A program made the position numbers and the translations under genes. Below the pieces are notes generated by a model. It saw only the letters and a list, made by a program, of their open reading frames with translations. It searched no databases and was not told the origin of the DNA. 64,000 bases of DNA from Pedobacter ginsengisoli (GTDB lineage: Bacteria; Bacteroidota; Bacteroidia; Sphingobacteriales; Sphingobacteriaceae): NCBI RefSeq assembly GCF_030244015.1, contig NZ_JASSYX010000001.1, positions 1,426,001-1,490,000 of the forward strand, read 5' to 3'. Shown in pieces: positions 1 to 9,464 of the stretch (position 1 is its first letter; each line of letters starts with the position of its first letter).

Positions 1-1
1 G

Positions 2-865
2 CCGATGAGCCATTTACTGGAACCGATCCGGGAATCCATGAAGTCTCAGGCTTATGATTCCTGGCTGGTGGTGGTCAAGGAACACCTTACCGAGGCAATT
101 GCCTGCCGGATGGCAGCACTAAAGTTTGGCGAAGCGGCAGCGGACATGAATTACTTCAGATACCAAAAAGGGATGCGCTGGATTTACTTGACGCCTTTGA
201 TCAATGCTTTGAAGGTTTATGAGGCCAATCGCAGTACTTATCCCACCCTGGACAGTTTTATGCCGAAAATCATCGTATCACTGAAATCTGTCGGACAGGC
301 CGATATCGACCGCTGGATGGCAGAGACTGAGCAAATCCGTAAGCCGGATCTGACTGTTATTCCGACGGTTGGAGACATTTACGATAGGAAAAATATCTTG
401 TTTATTTATGCTACAGGCGAAACGGACCAGGTAGCTGACCGGAAGCTCAAAGATTTTATGAACAAGTTTAAAAACCAGGTGGGGGTGCTTAAGGAAGCAA
501 AAATGGTGACAGACACTGTAGCCCTGACAATGGATTTGAGCAGCTATAATTTATCGGTTTGGGGGACGCCCTGGGGCAATAAGTTCCTGGAAAAGTACAT
601 GCCACAGATTCCGCTGCGCATTACTGGTGAACAGGTGGTTGCTGAAAATACGTATAGCGGCAGCGGCTACGGAGTTTTGATTGGCTGGGTGAATCCTGCA
701 AACCCGCAAAACACCATGGCAGTCTATACGGGGCAGAGTCCTGCTGATGTGGTTGATTTTAACCAGATTATGAACGGCAGTGGAAATTATCACATCTTCC
801 GGAATTTCATTACCATCAGGCAGGGCAGTTTTAACAGGCAGGCGCAGACTTGGGTAGCTAAATGA
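2..865 (+). CDS. C-terminal part of a DUF4932-like protein (truncated by window edge)
   Basis: The frame is open through the left edge of the window, so the true start lies upstream and the ATG at 5 may be internal. The first 100 residues contain a run (HLTEAIACR, then LINALKVYE, then YPTLDSFMPKI) that resembles the Bacteroidetes DUF4932 family, whose members look like degenerate zinc peptidases. The second half alternates strands and helices, with patches such as ILFIYATG, VWGTPWGN and GWVNPANP that recall the C-terminal substrate domains of large secreted esterases. The function is unknown. It ends about 50 bases before the convergent DUF1080 gene. The family assignment comes from memory of the pattern and is moderate at best. 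Confidence 0.55.
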   Translation, partial: PMSHLLEPIRESMKSQAYDSWLVVVKEHLTEAIACRMAALKFGEAAADMNYFRYQKGMRWIYLTPLINALKVYEANRSTYPTLDSFMPKIIVSLKSVGQADIDRWMAETEQIRKPDLTVIPTVGDIYDRKNILFIYATGETDQVADRKLKDFMNKFKNQVGVLKEAKMVTDTVALTMDLSSYNLSVWGTPWGNKFLEKYMPQIPLRITGEQVVAENTYSGSGYGVLIGWVNPANPQNTMAVYTGQSPADVVDFNQIMNGSGNYHIFRNFITIRQGSFNRQAQTWVAK

Positions 866-919
866 TTATCTACTTCGAATGCGGATCGACATGATGTCCA
901 TAGACGGGAGGTTATCTCA

Positions 920-1726
920 TTATAATTTTTTATACAAGATGTTTTTGAACTGTACTTTAAACGGCGGGCCTGCGTGCATTTGAAACCCAAGTAAACCTTC
1001 GGCAACAAAATTCTTCGGATCTTCATCAATAGCAATGCTCATTAACTGGCCATTTATAAATTGCATCATAACAGGACCGCGCGCAACAATGTGATAAGTG
1101 TTCCAATCATCCGCTTTAACTGCGCTCTTAAGCGCGTTGCTGTCGCCAATGTGGCCTATTATTTTGTATTCTAAACCGTTAGGGCCATTAACAACACGTG
1201 TCACTTCTCCGCGTTTAGACAATACCACATGTCCCTGGCGTCCTCTTTCTTCGTGTACATTACCTGTGAAACCGTTGCTGTACTCAAAATCAGCCTGGTA
1301 TCCTTTGAGTATCCATTTGCCTAACTTGGGCATTTCAGTACTTCTGTACTGTAAACCGCTGTTAGTGCCATTCATTTTATAATCAAATTTCACTTCAAAG
1401 TCTTTTACTTTGCCAGCGCGCCAGATCAGGAAATTATTTATTTTAACTACTTTTTCCGGAGTAGTCTCGCCAATAATTTCGCCGTTCTCTGCACGCCAAA
1501 ATGTTGGGTCGCCATCCCATCCCTTTAATGTTTTTCCATCAAAAATAGACACAAATCCTAAGCTATCATCTTTAACATAGTTTGGATAAATACCACCGAC
1601 CCGTCTGGAAGGCGGGCGGTTTTGGGGCACCGGTTGACCCGGGTCTTGTGCCTGCACTGTATTCAGTGCAGCAAAAAGAACCATTACGCTAGCAGAAATT
1701 TTAATTAAATAACTGATCTTTTTCAT
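920..1726 (-). CDS. DUF1080 (3-keto-disaccharide hydrolase-like) secreted protein
   Basis: This is a 268-residue protein with an N-terminal signal peptide ending near TVQAQ, so it is exported. From about residue 60 it shows the DUF1080 signature: FVSIFDGKTLKGWDGD, then FWRAENGEIIGET, a sandwich of strands with NSGLQYRS, and the closing block GLLGFQMHAGPPFKVQFKN. DUF1080 domains have a concanavalin-like fold, and some cleave 3-keto glycosides after a sugar has been oxidised. The gene sits 38 bases downstream of the large haem-binding dehydrogenase-like gene on the same strand, so the two are probably co-transcribed and act together on an oxidised sugar. The domain call is firm; the substrate is unknown. 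Confidence 0.88.
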   Translation of the reverse strand: MKKISYLIKISASVMVLFAALNTVQAQDPGQPVPQNRPPSRRVGGIYPNYVKDDSLGFVSIFDGKTLKGWDGDPTFWRAENGEIIGETTPEKVVKINNFLIWRAGKVKDFEVKFDYKMNGTNSGLQYRSTEMPKLGKWILKGYQADFEYSNGFTGNVHEERGRQGHVVLSKRGEVTRVVNGPNGLEYKIIGHIGDSNALKSAVKADDWNTYHIVARGPVMMQFINGQLMSIAIDEDPKNFVAEGLLGFQMHAGPPFKVQFKNILYKKL

Positions 1727-1764
1727 TTATTATTGTTGTTGACAGGGTGTTAGTTATAATTGGT

Positions 1765-4700
1765 TTATGACTTCTTTTTTAAGCTGCTCAGGTATTCCAG
1801 CAAATCAGCTAACTCTTGTTTATTCATAGTTTTATCCAATCCTTCCGGCATCAACGATGTTTTCAATTCTTTAATTGATTTTACATCAGAGGCCTTTAGT
1901 TTTTCTGTTGTGCCGCCCGGGTATTTTACATCAACCTCTGTTTCTGTTTTACTGAACACAATACCCGTTACCATTGAACCATCTTTCATGGATACCTCAG
2001 AAGTTTCATAACCGAAATTAATTCCGCTAGATGGATTAACAATGTTTTCCAGCAATGCTTCTTTTGGCAGCTTTGAGCCGATTTCTGATAATTTCGGGCC
2101 AAAATCCAAGCCTGCTCCGTTGACCTGGTGGCAAACAAAACAAGTTCTGGCAAATATTGCTTTGCCCTTAGCTACATTTGCTTTACGGGCTGTTAACTCT
2201 CTAAATAGTGAAGAAAGATCTTTGCCGGTTGATGGAGACGGAATATTTGCCGCCACAGCGCCACCTGGTCTTGGTCCCGAAGGCGCATTTGTTTTTAGCT
2301 CTGCCAATACATCTGCAGGTGTATTGACAGCAGTGGCCAATTCCTGTGCACGCACACGTCCACCTCTGCTTCGTCCAATTGCAGTTGCTGATAGTTTACG
2401 AATTTCCAGGTTGTATTTGGTATCAAAAGCAACGGATTGTAATAAGTCTAACGATTCCTTAGTTCCAACACTGCCTAATGCTATTAATAAAAGTTTAGAC
2501 TTTTCTAAATCATTACCGGCAAGCATATTGGTTATTAAAGACGAACCGCCTGATTCAGTAAGTGCGGCCAATGATGTTCCGGCTATAGGCATGTTATATT
2601 TTTCAATGGCCAATTGCAGCAGTTTTGGATTTTCTGAAGTAATCTTATACTGATCAATAATGTCAACATATTCTGGCGTTCCATATAATGATGGAAGAAC
2701 TTCTTTTAATGTTTTTTGAACCGAAGCAGAACTACCCACTGCTTTAGGATCCATATGCTTTAACACAAGCCTTGTAAAATCAGGGGTCTTGTTTGGAAGG
2801 TCGAGCATTTTTAACAGGTAAGCAGATTTAGCAGTACCTGTATTAAAATCAAAGGCACGGAAATAGCGTAACCTGTTTTCTAAAGGAGTTTTTTCATCAG
2901 ATGCCAACTGCGACAAATAGGGCAGGGATTCATCTGTTCTTGCACGCCAAACAATGTCTTTGCTTCCATCATCTTTAAGCGGATCTTTTACCTTTTTCAG
3001 GTATGCTTTAAAAAACTGGTCCCATTGGTGATCTGCTCCAATACCTAAAGCTTCAAGGTACCAACGATCTGTGCCTGAATTTTGGGACGCTAGCGTTGCC
3101 CATAATGCAGGTGCATTTTGATCTTTGTTATGATGTAACGCAATGGCCAATTCTCTTTTGACCTGTGGATCAGCATCATTTGTCAATTTGGCTACCGTAC
3201 CGGCAACATCAAGTTTTAACTGCCTTGCAGCACGTATACCTACAATTCTAATATTAGGATCAGCATCTTTAATGGCTTGTGATATGTAAGTGCTGCCTTT
3301 GCCCGGCATTTTTATCAGTGCCCATAATGCCCTGGCACGTAATCTGGAATCAGCCGTTTTTTGTCTCCAGAGCTTTTCTAATTCAGGTATGGCCCTGGTG
3401 CCCAATGCCTGTAAACCAACCCACGCTTTGTATCGTACAGGTAAGTTGGCATTTTGTAGTGCACTAACTAAACCTGCTGCACTATTAAAATCAAATACAG
3501 GAATGGTGTAGTCATTTTTTCCGATAGGGAACACCCTGTAAATTCTTCCCTTGTCTAAATCACCGGCCTGATGACCGCCCACACCCGGATCGTACCAATC
3601 TGCAACAATTAAAGATCCATCAGGAGCTGCACATACATCTACCGGCCTAAACCATTGATCTGTTGGATCAGTTAATATGTTGGCAATAGTTGCCGTATAT
3701 CCTGCACCTTTATTTGTAACCGGATAGGCACGAACCACATTATTTCCCGGTTCAGCATGTATCATTTGATTTTGATAAATTTTAGGTAAGAGCGTTCCCT
3801 CATATACCATCATCCCCGAAGGTGAACCCGCACCCGTTGCCAATAAATTAGGTACTACGCCCGGATCATTTTGATGCCAGTGCTGCAGCGGGGTTTCTTT
3901 TTCCATATTTGTACGGGGTGCTCTCCAGCTGGCATTGCTCATTTCGTCGTTGAAACCAAATTTGCCATACTCCATTACATAGTTAATACGTGTTGATTTG
4001 TTTCCATCATCATCATTATCACTTTGCCAAAGGGTACCGTAACTATCTACAGCTACTTCAAACATGTTTCTGAAATTACTGGCAACAACTTCTACATTAG
4101 ATCCGTCAGGGTCGCATCTTAAAACCATACCCTGGCGATATTTATTTTGATCAATAGGGTCGCCATCCTGGTCTAACACCGGATTGTTATTTTTGTCCCG
4201 TATCTGTTTACCTTCGTTACCAAGGTTGAAATATAATTTTCCGTCTGGCCCAAAAGTAAAGGCATGTGCGCCATGGTCATGCTGTTCGCCGCCAATCCCC
4301 TGGAACATAATTTCTTTTCTATCGGCTTTACCGTCCTCGTTATCGTCATAAAAAGCCCATATATACGGGCTTTGCGCTACAATCACGCGTTTACCTAAAA
4401 CGCAGATACCCAGTGGCGCGTTCACTTCTGGTCCCTGGTAAAAAACAGTGCTTTTATCCATTACACCGTCCTTATTGGTGTCTTCCAATAACATAATCCG
4501 GTCGCCGGCCGGGTTAGTTGGTTTTTTGGTGATATCAAAGCGATAATTGTAGGCTTCGGTAACCCAAACCCGTCCTTTTTCATCTACCGAAATATTGGTT
4601 GGGTTTTTTAGCATGGGCTCAGTTGCCATTAGCTGTACGTCCAGACCGTCGGCCGGTACCAGGCCGTTAACTCCCGGCGATTGGATGGTTTTTTGCATGG

Positions 4701-4794
4701 TTAATGAAGTGTATGAGTACAATATCGTACACAATGCAACAAGCACTGGAATCGACAGCATCTTAGTATAATGCTTCTTTCTTAATGTGTTCAT
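1765..4794 (-). CDS. PVC-type haem-binding dehydrogenase-like protein with HEAT repeats and cytochrome c domain
   Basis: The start is set at MNTLRKKHY (4794), because the longer frame to 4854 only adds a stretch unlike a signal peptide, whereas this start is followed directly by a hydrophobic export segment. The 1009-residue product has a beta-propeller part (VDEKGRVWVTEAYNYRF, HDHGAHAFTFGPDGKLYF, GSLIVADWYDPGVGGHQ), a middle block of helical HEAT-like repeats, and a C-terminal cytochrome c domain with CFVCH at about 885-889 and a likely distal Met near 982 (SLMPEGL). Such proteins are thought to oxidise sugars in the periplasm. The DUF1080 gene follows after 38 bases in the same direction. 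Confidence 0.85.
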   Translation of the reverse strand: MNTLRKKHYTKMLSIPVLVALCTILYSYTSLTMQKTIQSPGVNGLVPADGLDVQLMATEPMLKNPTNISVDEKGRVWVTEAYNYRFDITKKPTNPAGDRIMLLEDTNKDGVMDKSTVFYQGPEVNAPLGICVLGKRVIVAQSPYIWAFYDDNEDGKADRKEIMFQGIGGEQHDHGAHAFTFGPDGKLYFNLGNEGKQIRDKNNNPVLDQDGDPIDQNKYRQGMVLRCDPDGSNVEVVASNFRNMFEVAVDSYGTLWQSDNDDDGNKSTRINYVMEYGKFGFNDEMSNASWRAPRTNMEKETPLQHWHQNDPGVVPNLLATGAGSPSGMMVYEGTLLPKIYQNQMIHAEPGNNVVRAYPVTNKGAGYTATIANILTDPTDQWFRPVDVCAAPDGSLIVADWYDPGVGGHQAGDLDKGRIYRVFPIGKNDYTIPVFDFNSAAGLVSALQNANLPVRYKAWVGLQALGTRAIPELEKLWRQKTADSRLRARALWALIKMPGKGSTYISQAIKDADPNIRIVGIRAARQLKLDVAGTVAKLTNDADPQVKRELAIALHHNKDQNAPALWATLASQNSGTDRWYLEALGIGADHQWDQFFKAYLKKVKDPLKDDGSKDIVWRARTDESLPYLSQLASDEKTPLENRLRYFRAFDFNTGTAKSAYLLKMLDLPNKTPDFTRLVLKHMDPKAVGSSASVQKTLKEVLPSLYGTPEYVDIIDQYKITSENPKLLQLAIEKYNMPIAGTSLAALTESGGSSLITNMLAGNDLEKSKLLLIALGSVGTKESLDLLQSVAFDTKYNLEIRKLSATAIGRSRGGRVRAQELATAVNTPADVLAELKTNAPSGPRPGGAVAANIPSPSTGKDLSSLFRELTARKANVAKGKAIFARTCFVCHQVNGAGLDFGPKLSEIGSKLPKEALLENIVNPSSGINFGYETSEVSMKDGSMVTGIVFSKTETEVDVKYPGGTTEKLKASDVKSIKELKTSLMPEGLDKTMNKQELADLLEYLSSLKKKS

Positions 4795-4893
4795 ATCTGA
4801 CCGGTATATTTGGTTCTGTAAAACTAGGATTAATTGTAACCCCACATTTTCCATAAAAAGACTTTTTTTTGTCCAAAACAGACTTTAAACTAT

Positions 4894-4907
4894 TCAAATT
4901 TGAATAA
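4894..4907. promoter_or_regulatory. Perfect 14-bp palindrome upstream of the dehydrogenase gene
   Basis: The bases ATTCAAATTTGAAT form a perfect palindrome in the 244-base gap between two divergent genes. It lies about 100 bases upstream of the leftward dehydrogenase start. It could be an operator, but no regulator is encoded nearby and AT-rich palindromes of this size occur by chance. Confidence 0.2.
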
Positions 4908-5038
4908 TTCGTGCGGATCGATGCCTTGCCATAGGAAGAAAACCCTGTCAAGGCGCTGCAGATAGCTAAAGAAATATTTGTACTTTTAACTCACCAAATA
5001 ACATGCCCTCAGTTGGCCAATTACTAAATTATAAACTG

Positions 5039-5608
5039 ATGAATCTCTCAAAAGCACCGTTTCAATACATCTGCATCTTGGTATTCATGGCCTGCACCCT
5101 AGGTATGAAAGCACAGAATACTCGCAATCTAGATCTGATCAAAGGCGTCTCGATTTTTAAATTTGGAACAGACACCAGCGAAATTAAAGAAAAGAGGCTC
5201 AGATCCAGGTCACTTCAGGACTCAAGACATGTAGTCTATTACCAATACACCGGAGATTCCCTAAAAACAATTTTCAATGTTCCCGTCAATGAGGTATTGC
5301 TGTATTACTACAAGAACCAGCTGTTCCGCATTGATGTGAACTTCGGATCGCTCAGCAAAGAATATACCTCGCAAGAATACAACCAGGTGCAGCAACAACT
5401 GGAGAAACTTTATGGGACCGAAAAAGTGAAGCTGGCCATGAGTGGAGCGGTCATACTGGGTGGATTCCGTTGGGAGGGAAAAAAGATTAATGTTGACCAT
5501 TCGAGACATTCCTATCCTCCAAAACGCAAAGCCGACAATGCCATTGTTGGTGAAATCAGCTTTTCAGATAGAAACCTAACCAGGCAGAGCGTACTGGATA
5601 AAACTTAA
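5039..5608 (+). CDS. Secreted hypothetical protein
   Basis: The start at MNLSKAPFQY (5039) is preferred over the ATG at 5003 because it gives a clean signal peptide, with a hydrophobic core ICILVFMACTLG and cleavage after MKAQ. The mature protein is about 165 residues and mixes charged strands (VVYYQYTGDSLKTIFNVPV, LYYYKNQLFRIDVNF) with a helix SQEYNQVQQQLEKLYG. I do not recognise a family. It is transcribed rightward, away from the dehydrogenase operon, and ends before a strong inverted repeat that probably terminates it. It is likely periplasmic. Confidence 0.7.
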   Translation: MNLSKAPFQYICILVFMACTLGMKAQNTRNLDLIKGVSIFKFGTDTSEIKEKRLRSRSLQDSRHVVYYQYTGDSLKTIFNVPVNEVLLYYYKNQLFRIDVNFGSLSKEYTSQEYNQVQQQLEKLYGTEKVKLAMSGAVILGGFRWEGKKINVDHSRHSYPPKRKADNAIVGEISFSDRNLTRQSVLDKT

Positions 5609-5670
5609 AAATAGGATGGGCCGGGGTAAACTTATCTTAAAAACTCAAACTCATTATTAAATGAAAGAAC

Positions 5671-5720
5671 AGCAGAAAATCAAGATTCCTCCCAAACGGG
5701 AAGCAGCTTGATTTTCTGCT
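5671..5720. terminator. Bidirectional terminator-like hairpin
   Basis: AGCAGAAAATCAAG at 5671-5684 is the exact reverse complement of 5707-5720, giving a perfect 14-bp stem with a 22-base loop. It lies between two convergent genes (ending at 5608 and 5748), so it can stop transcription from both sides. The flanking T-runs are short on both strands. Confidence 0.6.
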
Positions 5721-5747
5721 TTCGTATTTATTTGCGGCTTACTATTA

Positions 5748-7055
5748 CTATTGCTTTTTCAAGCGGAAAGTTCCTTCGATGGTGATCGGCACCGTTTCAC
5801 ATCCTCCCGCTACCGTTGTACGCAGGGCTCCGTGTATTTCACCCTTGATCAACTTGTCACGATCTGCCGAAAGCTTGATATTTCCGGGAGCATGCAGATA
5901 TACTGTACTACCGCAAGCAGTGTAATAAGAGGTAAATCTTTGAATCTTACCGTAATAAGGAGAAGTCAATGTCACATAAGTCTGTTGATCGCCGTACGGC
6001 TTCGTGCCCAGGCTGAAATCCGGCGCCTCTATCTGCATGGCATGCCCACGGCTTGCATCGCGTACATAGAAATGCAGTTTTCCGCCTTGTGAACGGGTCG
6101 TGACGTCATAAAGTAAATAGCTCGTGTTGCCACCTAAGACAAATTTAGCATACTCATCCGGCATCAACTGAAGGTTGTATGTCAGCCGCAACGCCTGCCC
6201 GCGGTAGGGCCGGTTGGGATCAGAAAAGTCGTTTAGATTTTTAAGATCCACATAAAGTGACATATTCAAATAGTTTTCGATCTTAGCCGGCGCTTTGTAG
6301 CTTGCGGAAAATCCATTCCCTGTTAGCACACCAGTCACTTCAGGTGACCCACTGAAAAACAACTTCCAATCCCCGATCTTGGATGCATCCAGACTATAGG
6401 GCGGGTCTATCAGGTCGTCTATTGACTCTATCGGTGGTTGCGTAATTTGGATCTCCAGCGAAGTTTGCTCGCCGCCGTCTAACTCATCCTTGCCGTTATT
6501 TTTAATTGTGATTGCCTGCATCAAGGTCCAGTCGCTGAAATGCCGCGTTTTTACTTTCATTGTTTTGGTGAGTTCATCATACACAGAGTTTTTCGCACAG
6601 TGCCAGTAACCATGCTTATCCTGATAAGTCATGTACACCCAATCGGGTAACAGAACCATACCAGTTGTGTCACTTAACGGAATTGATATTTCGACATCTT
6701 TCTTGAATTGCACGTCGTCAGGTAACAGCCGGTAAGATTTACCTATACTTCCGCTTGCCATAGTATTGGTTACCTCCTGTATGCTTATGATTACATCATC
6801 ATCCAGAGCACCGGCTGGAACGGTAAGTTGCAGAGCATTATTTGGTACACTCAGGTTTCCTCCGGCAGCACCGATGGTCGCCTGTATCTTTTCGCCCTTA
6901 ATCTCACCGTGCGGCTGCTTAATATGACCCGGGAAGACTACTTCCTCATCGGGGATCGGATCTGGCTCAAAAGTCTGCTTTTTTTTACAGGCGCTAAAAG
7001 TTATAGCTAAACACACTATAAGGGAGGCGTATTTAATCGATAGTTTGTTCATCAT
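5748..7055 (-). CDS. Lipoprotein with ZU5-like domain
   Basis: The 435-residue product begins with a lipoprotein signal, a hydrophobic run closing at FSAC followed by KKK, so it should be lipid-anchored. Residues ~60-100 carry the ZU5-like pattern: GAAGGNLSV, then LTVPAGALDDDVIISIQEV. Next come PDDVQFKKDVEISIPL and a module ending in RHFSDWTLM, typical of Bacteroidetes ZU5-containing lipoproteins. The C-terminal half is beta-rich and unrecognised. It probably sits on the cell surface and may bind a ligand; no catalytic motif is visible. It converges on the 5039 gene across a shared hairpin. Confidence 0.75.
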   Translation of the reverse strand: MMNKLSIKYASLIVCLAITFSACKKKQTFEPDPIPDEEVVFPGHIKQPHGEIKGEKIQATIGAAGGNLSVPNNALQLTVPAGALDDDVIISIQEVTNTMASGSIGKSYRLLPDDVQFKKDVEISIPLSDTTGMVLLPDWVYMTYQDKHGYWHCAKNSVYDELTKTMKVKTRHFSDWTLMQAITIKNNGKDELDGGEQTSLEIQITQPPIESIDDLIDPPYSLDASKIGDWKLFFSGSPEVTGVLTGNGFSASYKAPAKIENYLNMSLYVDLKNLNDFSDPNRPYRGQALRLTYNLQLMPDEYAKFVLGGNTSYLLYDVTTRSQGGKLHFYVRDASRGHAMQIEAPDFSLGTKPYGDQQTYVTLTSPYYGKIQRFTSYYTACGSTVYLHAPGNIKLSADRDKLIKGEIHGALRTTVAGGCETVPITIEGTFRLKKQ

Positions 7056-7128
7056 TATATTGAGGGGGTGTTTGTTATACCGGCTGAACTGGGTGGTGTT
7101 TTTGAAATAAAAGACGCTTTAGGCTTGC

Positions 7129-7611
7129 TCATCGCCCGGGGACAATGAGGCTAATTTGATAGACATTTGTCATCCGCTCGATCAGTCGCTGTAGTGCTTC
7201 AGGTGGTGGTGGCCCCTGTGGGGGAACGATTACCGGTTCGCCAATGGTTGGTGTGCTGAATTCCTGAAAAAATTCCCAAAACTTTCCCGGGGTGATTACA
7301 GTCAGGAACCTTGCTTCCGCGCTCAAAATTCTGAACAAGTGAGGAACTCCGCGTTCGGCGAAGATTGATCCTTCGGCTTTCAGTTTAGTCCTGGAGCCTC
7401 CAATAACAAACTCCATTTCTCCTTCCAATAAGTAAAATGTCTCGTCTTCATTGGCATGCACATGCAATGGAGGCTCTGAGCCTTTTGGCAATACCATTTC
7501 CATTAAAGCCAGCGCACCGCCGGTAGCTGTCGGCGGGATCAGGGTTTTAAAATATCCGCCGTTATAATCACGGTACGAAGAGAGCGCCGTCTCGTTTATA
7601 ATTTCGTTCAT
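7129..7611 (-). CDS. Cupin-domain protein (quercetinase-like)
   Basis: The 160-residue protein is a single cupin. Motif 1 is PPLHVHANEDETFYLLEGEM, with the two histidines and the glutamate that bind metal, and motif 2 is GVPHLFRI. The segment GGALALMEMVLPKGSEPP before motif 1 and the tail ending GEPVIVPPQGPPPPEALQRL resemble quercetin dioxygenase-like cupins. It has no signal peptide, so it is cytoplasmic. It stands alone between the ZU5 lipoprotein and a patchy region. The domain call is firm; the substrate is unknown. Confidence 0.85.
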   Translation of the reverse strand: MNEIINETALSSYRDYNGGYFKTLIPPTATGGALALMEMVLPKGSEPPLHVHANEDETFYLLEGEMEFVIGGSRTKLKAEGSIFAERGVPHLFRILSAEARFLTVITPGKFWEFFQEFSTPTIGEPVIVPPQGPPPPEALQRLIERMTNVYQISLIVPGR

Positions 7612-7966
7612 GTCTTTATGTTTTGCTGCAAAGTTTCACAGGCCGCATAGAAAATGCAAATTCGGTCGACAAAGGGTAACTTTTATCGACAGAAAACCTG
7701 ATTGTTGTTGTTAGCTAAACCCACGCTAGTGATTAGAGCAAGAGGAGATATCTTATTACTTCAATTTCTTGTTAAAGATTTCTCTATCGGTAATTTGCCT
7801 CAAAGTCTTTGTGCACATCTTTATCGCCTTTAAACCAGCGATAGTAATAACTGAAAATAACGCCCGACATTGAATCTGGCTCCGATATTCCGTGTTTTTC
7901 ATGTTTCAGTGAAAATTGATGTTTATAATTAACCCTCTTTGCCTGTTTCTGATCGGGGATAAGTAT
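7612..7966. other. Gene-poor gap with a faint gene remnant
   Basis: No intact gene is visible in these 355 bases. On the minus strand, around 7750-7775, the bases matching KEIEVI resemble the 3' end of the hypothetical gene at 14757-15203 (roughly 22 matching bases). Just above it, 7780-7870 reads as YYYRWFKGDKDVHKDFEANYR before a stop. This looks like decayed coding sequence, but the match is short. Confidence 0.3.
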
Positions 7967-8656
7967 TTAACCTCTTTTCGACATCCTACCTTCAATTTTG
8001 CTACTTGCAGAAAACTTCTCCTCGCAATGACCCTTGACAAAGTACATGCCCAGCCCGTCAATAACATCATGAGTGACAATGTCGCAGTCAAACTCAATAA
8101 TATGAATGCCTCCAGATTTACATATATTAAAAGCCAAACGCTCCTTGACGTCAGCGAAGTAAATGAACTCAGGGCAACTGGAATCACATCGTTCCATCCA
8201 GAAAGCAATTTCAATCAGCTTAGGTAAGCTATTGATATCTACAATGAGCGCCTGATCATACGTTATATCGCCTATTAGCTCTGCAAAACCCTTAATTGCT
8301 TTCTGGAATGGCTTATATTTATTATCGGGGTTACCGACAAACTTAAGCTTAACGTGGCCAATCATAATTACCTCTTCAACATTCAATTGATTCAGCAGGT
8401 CAACCATCTTTCTAGAAAGCTCATCAGTAAATGTGGTAATCTCTGTATGATTGAAGGAAACGACGCTATAATGCTTTTTGATTTTTTTGGCTTCAAGAGC
8501 AATTGCGTCATGCATATCATAGTACCACTGCCCATCGTCATCTTTTGAGAAATAAGCAGGATCATCATCAAACATTGCAGTTTGAATTTCTATTATCTCT
8601 GAAGTAATAGAATCAAAATTCTTAAAAATGTAATCTCTGGTAACTGGTTTTATCAT
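7967..8656 (-). CDS. Hypothetical cytoplasmic protein (229 aa), source of local gene fragments
   Basis: The start MIKPVTRDYIF is preceded by GAGGAAATT, an acceptable ribosome binding site. The product has no signal peptide or membrane segment. It is acidic at the N-terminus (FDDDPAYFSKDDDGQW) and has an alternating pattern further on (VEEVIMIGHVKLKFVG, YDQALIVDINSLPKLIEIAFWM, PEFIYFADVKERLAF). I do not recognise the family. Two partial copies exist in the window: its 5' end at 15949-16060 and an internal stretch at 11480-11561. This is therefore the intact parent of a duplicated and decayed segment. Confidence 0.65.
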   Translation of the reverse strand: MIKPVTRDYIFKNFDSITSEIIEIQTAMFDDDPAYFSKDDDGQWYYDMHDAIALEAKKIKKHYSVVSFNHTEITTFTDELSRKMVDLLNQLNVEEVIMIGHVKLKFVGNPDNKYKPFQKAIKGFAELIGDITYDQALIVDINSLPKLIEIAFWMERCDSSCPEFIYFADVKERLAFNICKSGGIHIIEFDCDIVTHDVIDGLGMYFVKGHCEEKFSASSKIEGRMSKRG

Positions 8657-8696
8657 AATTTCCTCAGCAGAACGCCTTCAGTATTTCTAAATATCT

Positions 8697-8762
8697 TGAA
8701 GCCTCTTTATTTCTTCAATAGCATATCCTGTTCATTCTTAGTCATTTTTGAATATTCTACTA
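8697..8762 (-). pseudogene. Rpn-family C-terminal remnant
   Basis: On the minus strand this reads VEYSKMTKNEQDM and then, in another frame, AIEEIKRL. These are the two ends of the Rpn tail seen at 12402-12695 and 16086-16310, with the middle deleted. It lies between the 229-residue gene and a cupin gene. The identification rests on direct base matches to the other copies. Confidence 0.6.
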
Positions 8763-8842
8763 TGTTATATAAGTTTTCATCAAGCTTTGCTTTTTTTCAA
8801 TGGAGATGAAGCTTGCTTCGCAGGTCTCAAAAATCGTTTTCT

Positions 8843-9181
8843 TCAAATGAGGAGAAAATTCTCACCTCCAACAGGCCCATAAAAAAATACCCACGTGGCA
8901 AAATCATCCGTAAAGTCTTCAAAGCGATGTTCGACACCCGCTGATACAAATATAAAATCTCCGGATTTGAACTCCCGGCGGGCTCCTTCCTTAGAGAATG
9001 TGCCAGAACCGGAGGCGATTACATAGATTTCATCTCTATCATGCGGTTGCTGAAGATCAACCTTATCCGGCTTATAAAATTCAACCACAAGTGACCCATG
9101 TTTAAATATTTCTGTAAACAGACCACCTTGTTTATCGAGTAGCTGAGCAGCCTGCTCTATAGAGATTTCTTCGTTATTCAT
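8843..9181 (-). CDS. Small cupin-domain protein
   Basis: The start MNNEEISIEQAAQLL (9181) is chosen because the upstream extension to 9220 is short and basic, and because the partial copy at 16322-16400 conserves the region around it. The 112-residue product is one cupin: motif 1 is PHDRDEIYVIASGSG, with one usual histidine position replaced, and motif 2 is AGVEHRFEDF. The start of the fold is SLVVEFYKPDKVDLQQ. It is cytoplasmic with unknown ligand. A Rpn tail remnant and the 229-residue gene lie downstream on the same strand. Confidence 0.78.
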   Translation of the reverse strand: MNNEEISIEQAAQLLDKQGGLFTEIFKHGSLVVEFYKPDKVDLQQPHDRDEIYVIASGSGTFSKEGARREFKSGDFIFVSAGVEHRFEDFTDDFATWVFFYGPVGGENFLLI

Positions 9182-9424
9182 AGCTATATTGTTTCGTTGT
9201 TGGCGATAGCAGTAAATCAAATCATGGGATCTTAACAGGAATCATGAAGCCAACAACAATGCCTAAGATACGAATGCTCTTTGCATATTCACTGGAAGAA
9301 CGAAACTGAACAGCCAAGGACTTATTGGCGACGCCATCAAAATAAGTTCTTACCTCTTATTATTCATATTTGGCTTATCATAAAAACTCAAACCCCTTTC
9401 TGAAAACTATAAATCCGTTCTGAG
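9182..9424. other. Intergenic stretch, no feature seen
   Basis: About 240 bases separate the cupin start from the terminator of the RNA-repair pair. I see no reading frame or repeat here apart from the first 35 bases, which are duplicated at 16366-16400. Confidence 0.4.
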
Positions 9425-9456
9425 TAAAAAAGCGCCTCAATTATGATGAGGCGCTT
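9425..9456 (-). terminator. Rho-independent terminator of the RNA-repair operon
   Basis: AAGCGCCTCA at 9430-9439 pairs exactly with TGAGGCGCTT at 9447-9456 around a 7-base loop. On the minus strand the stem is followed by a run of T (plus-strand A's at 9425-9430). It lies just past the stop codon of the kinase gene. Confidence 0.85.
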
Positions 9457-9464
9457 GCATAGAC

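Noticed and set aside
2042..2653. A 203-codon plus-strand frame opposite the dehydrogenase-like gene
   Set aside because: It is a shadow of the well-supported minus-strand gene and shows no domain or signal of its own.
5638..5661. Another HNH tail fragment from ACTCAAACTCATTATTA
   Set aside because: Only about 17 bases match the SNNGFEF codons and nothing upstream matches, so chance is likely.
7906..8227. Two overlapping frames of ~100 codons at the end of the 229-aa gene
   Set aside because: Both overlap the better-supported gene at 7967-8656 and have no distinct features.
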